This document shows positions 62,997-64,000 of a stretch of DNA of 64,000 bases, in pieces. Position 1 is the stretch's first letter; every line of letters starts with the position of its first letter. The stretch is from Bacteroidota bacterium (GTDB taxonomy: Bacteria > Bacteroidota > Bacteroidia > AKYH767-A > 2013-40CM-41-45): contig JADKJP010000004.1 in the NCBI GenBank assembly GCA_016720935.1, positions 372,001 to 436,000 of the forward strand, written 5' to 3'. The position numbers were made by a program, and so were the translations under genes. The notes beneath the pieces are model-generated. The model was not told the origin of the DNA, made no database searches, and was given only the letters and a program-made list of their open reading frames with translations.

Positions 62997-63569
62997 ATGC
63001 AATCTCTCAGCAATAGAAGCAAAGTCGTCTCTAAGAAAGAAATGTCTTTCATGGAACGTATTTATCTTCCCGCGATTTTTGGCGGAATGGCAATTACAAT
63101 CAAACACCTTTTCAAGAAAAAGGCGACGATAAATTACCCTGAAGTCAAACGCGACTACGCACCTGTCTACAGAGGCAAACATGTCCTGAAACGTGATGAG
63201 AATGGCGCTGAACGTTGCACAGCCTGCGGACTTTGCGCAGTGTCTTGTCCGGCCGAAGCCATCACCATGGTTGCCGGTGAACGTAAAAGCGGTGAAGAGA
63301 AATTGTATCGCGAGGAAAAATATGCTGTGACGTATGAAATCAACATGCTTCGTTGCATTTTCTGCGGATTGTGCGAAGAGGCTTGTCCGAAAGAAGCAAT
63401 TTTTCTGACCGACGAATTGGTTCCTACAAATTTCAAAAGAGGTGAATTCATTTACGGTAAATCCAACCTGGTAGAACCATTGGACAAACGAGTAGATGTT
63501 TCGGTAAGACAAACACAGGCTGTTTTGGACTTTAAGAAAAACAAGCAGTTAACGCATAATAGAATATAG
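62997..63569 (+). CDS. nuoI: NADH-quinone oxidoreductase subunit I
   Basis: A 190-residue subunit with two [4Fe-4S] clusters, N6a and N6b, leading to NuoB. The cysteine sets are RCTACGLCAVSCPAEAI and RCIFCGLCEEACPKEAI. The N-terminal helix region (MERIYLPAIFGGMAITIKHLF in part) contacts the membrane. An internal ATG (MSFMERIY) is a less likely start. A 94-bp gap with a short gacgagg-like remnant precedes nuoJ. Confidence 0.96.
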   Translation: MQSLSNRSKVVSKKEMSFMERIYLPAIFGGMAITIKHLFKKKATINYPEVKRDYAPVYRGKHVLKRDENGAERCTACGLCAVSCPAEAITMVAGERKSGEEKLYREEKYAVTYEINMLRCIFCGLCEEACPKEAIFLTDELVPTNFKRGEFIYGKSNLVEPLDKRVDVSVRQTQAVLDFKKNKQLTHNRI

Positions 63570-63663
63570 GGACGAGGGGCGATGGGACTAGGGACGGAAT
63601 CGTACATAAGCCCAAATAGATTAAAGAATAAATTTCCTTTCATTAATTACAACCAATAACCGA

Positions 63664-64000
63664 ATGACACTTTACCTCTTCTACTTTCTGTCCTTCCTGG
63701 CAATATTGAGTGCCCTGATGGTCGTTATTTCCAAAAACCCGGTACACAGTGTTCTTTATCTTATCCTGACCTTCTTTGCGATCGCGGGTCATTACGTTTT
63801 ATTGAATGCTCAATTTCTGGCTGCAGTGCATATTATTGTGTATGCAGGCGCGATCATGGTTCTCTTCCTCTATGTGATCATGATGCTCAATCTCAACGCC
63901 GAGACAGAGCCGCACAAAGGAAAATGGCTGCGGGTGGCCGCGACGATGGCGGGAGGATTACTAATGGTGGTTCTCGTTGGAGCGCTTCGTTCCGCTTCCG
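63664..64000 (+). CDS. nuoJ: NADH-quinone oxidoreductase subunit J, partial
   Basis: ATG 63664 opens a frame that runs off the right edge (112 residues seen). It starts MTLYLFYFLSFLAILSALMVV and continues SKNPVHSVLYLILTFFAIAGHYVLLNAQFLA (in parts), then VIMMLNLNAE. The first helices and the conserved VHIIVYAGAIMVLFLYVI region (in part) fit NuoJ. The next genes of the operon should be nuoK-N, outside the window. Confidence 0.9.
   Translation, partial: MTLYLFYFLSFLAILSALMVVISKNPVHSVLYLILTFFAIAGHYVLLNAQFLAAVHIIVYAGAIMVLFLYVIMMLNLNAETEPHKGKWLRVAATMAGGLLMVVLVGALRSAS

Overview
The window is a chromosomal segment of a free-living, respiring member of the Bacteroidota. The evidence is five or six large secreted proteins, most with type IX secretion (T9SS) C-terminal sorting tails, a DUF4270 lipoprotein, TAnnTTTG-type promoter elements, few Shine-Dalgarno sites, and a complex I operon whose NuoG is the short Bacteroidota form. 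No rRNA or tRNA gene was recognised. Genus cannot be given from this sequence alone.

Layout. 0-19.7 kb: a partial beta-helix surface protein, a VIT-type metal transporter, a cysteine desulfurase, a possible nitronate-monooxygenase-like flavoprotein, a cold-shock-domain protein, panC, the glycogen-synthase-like/DUF4270/glmS cluster, a 1185-residue SprB-repeat T9SS protein, a histidine-free alpha/beta-hydrolase-fold protein, and the Fe-S genes nfuA-like and mrp. 19.8-21.1 kb: a gene-free block bounded by inverted repeats and holding two copies of a REPIN-like hairpin module. 21-27 kb: trmB, a T9SS protein, a glycosyltransferase, a lipoprotein, a gamma-carbonic-anhydrase-like protein and murI. 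27-33.6 kb: three neighbouring genes with broken frames (DUF5916, ogt, a BNR-repeat T9SS protein). 33.7-46 kb: an ExbD-like protein and a translesion set (a DnaE-type polymerase, dinB, and a divergent XRE-S24 LexA-like repressor) split by a transglutaminase membrane protein and a BNR T9SS lipoprotein. 46-55 kb: a YdeI-like protein, an MFS exporter, queA, a DinB-fold protein and a tetR-tolC-hlyD-emrB-type efflux operon. 55.4-64 kb: nuoABCDEF, a broken four-helix-bundle gene, then nuoGHIJ, cut by the right edge.

How the parts fit. The cysteine desulfurase, NfuA-like and Mrp proteins make and deliver Fe-S clusters, of which complex I is a large consumer. The LexA-like/dinB/dnaE set looks like one damage-response regulon, because nearly identical 17-bp palindromes (TGACTAyATTATAGwCA) lie upstream of dnaE and between dinB and the repressor gene. 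Many intergenic gaps carry 7- or 8-bp tandem repeats (ggttgtt, gattgat, gacgagg, aaaaggc, agttattg and others). Some lie directly in the leaders of dnaE and dinB or inside the nuo operon.
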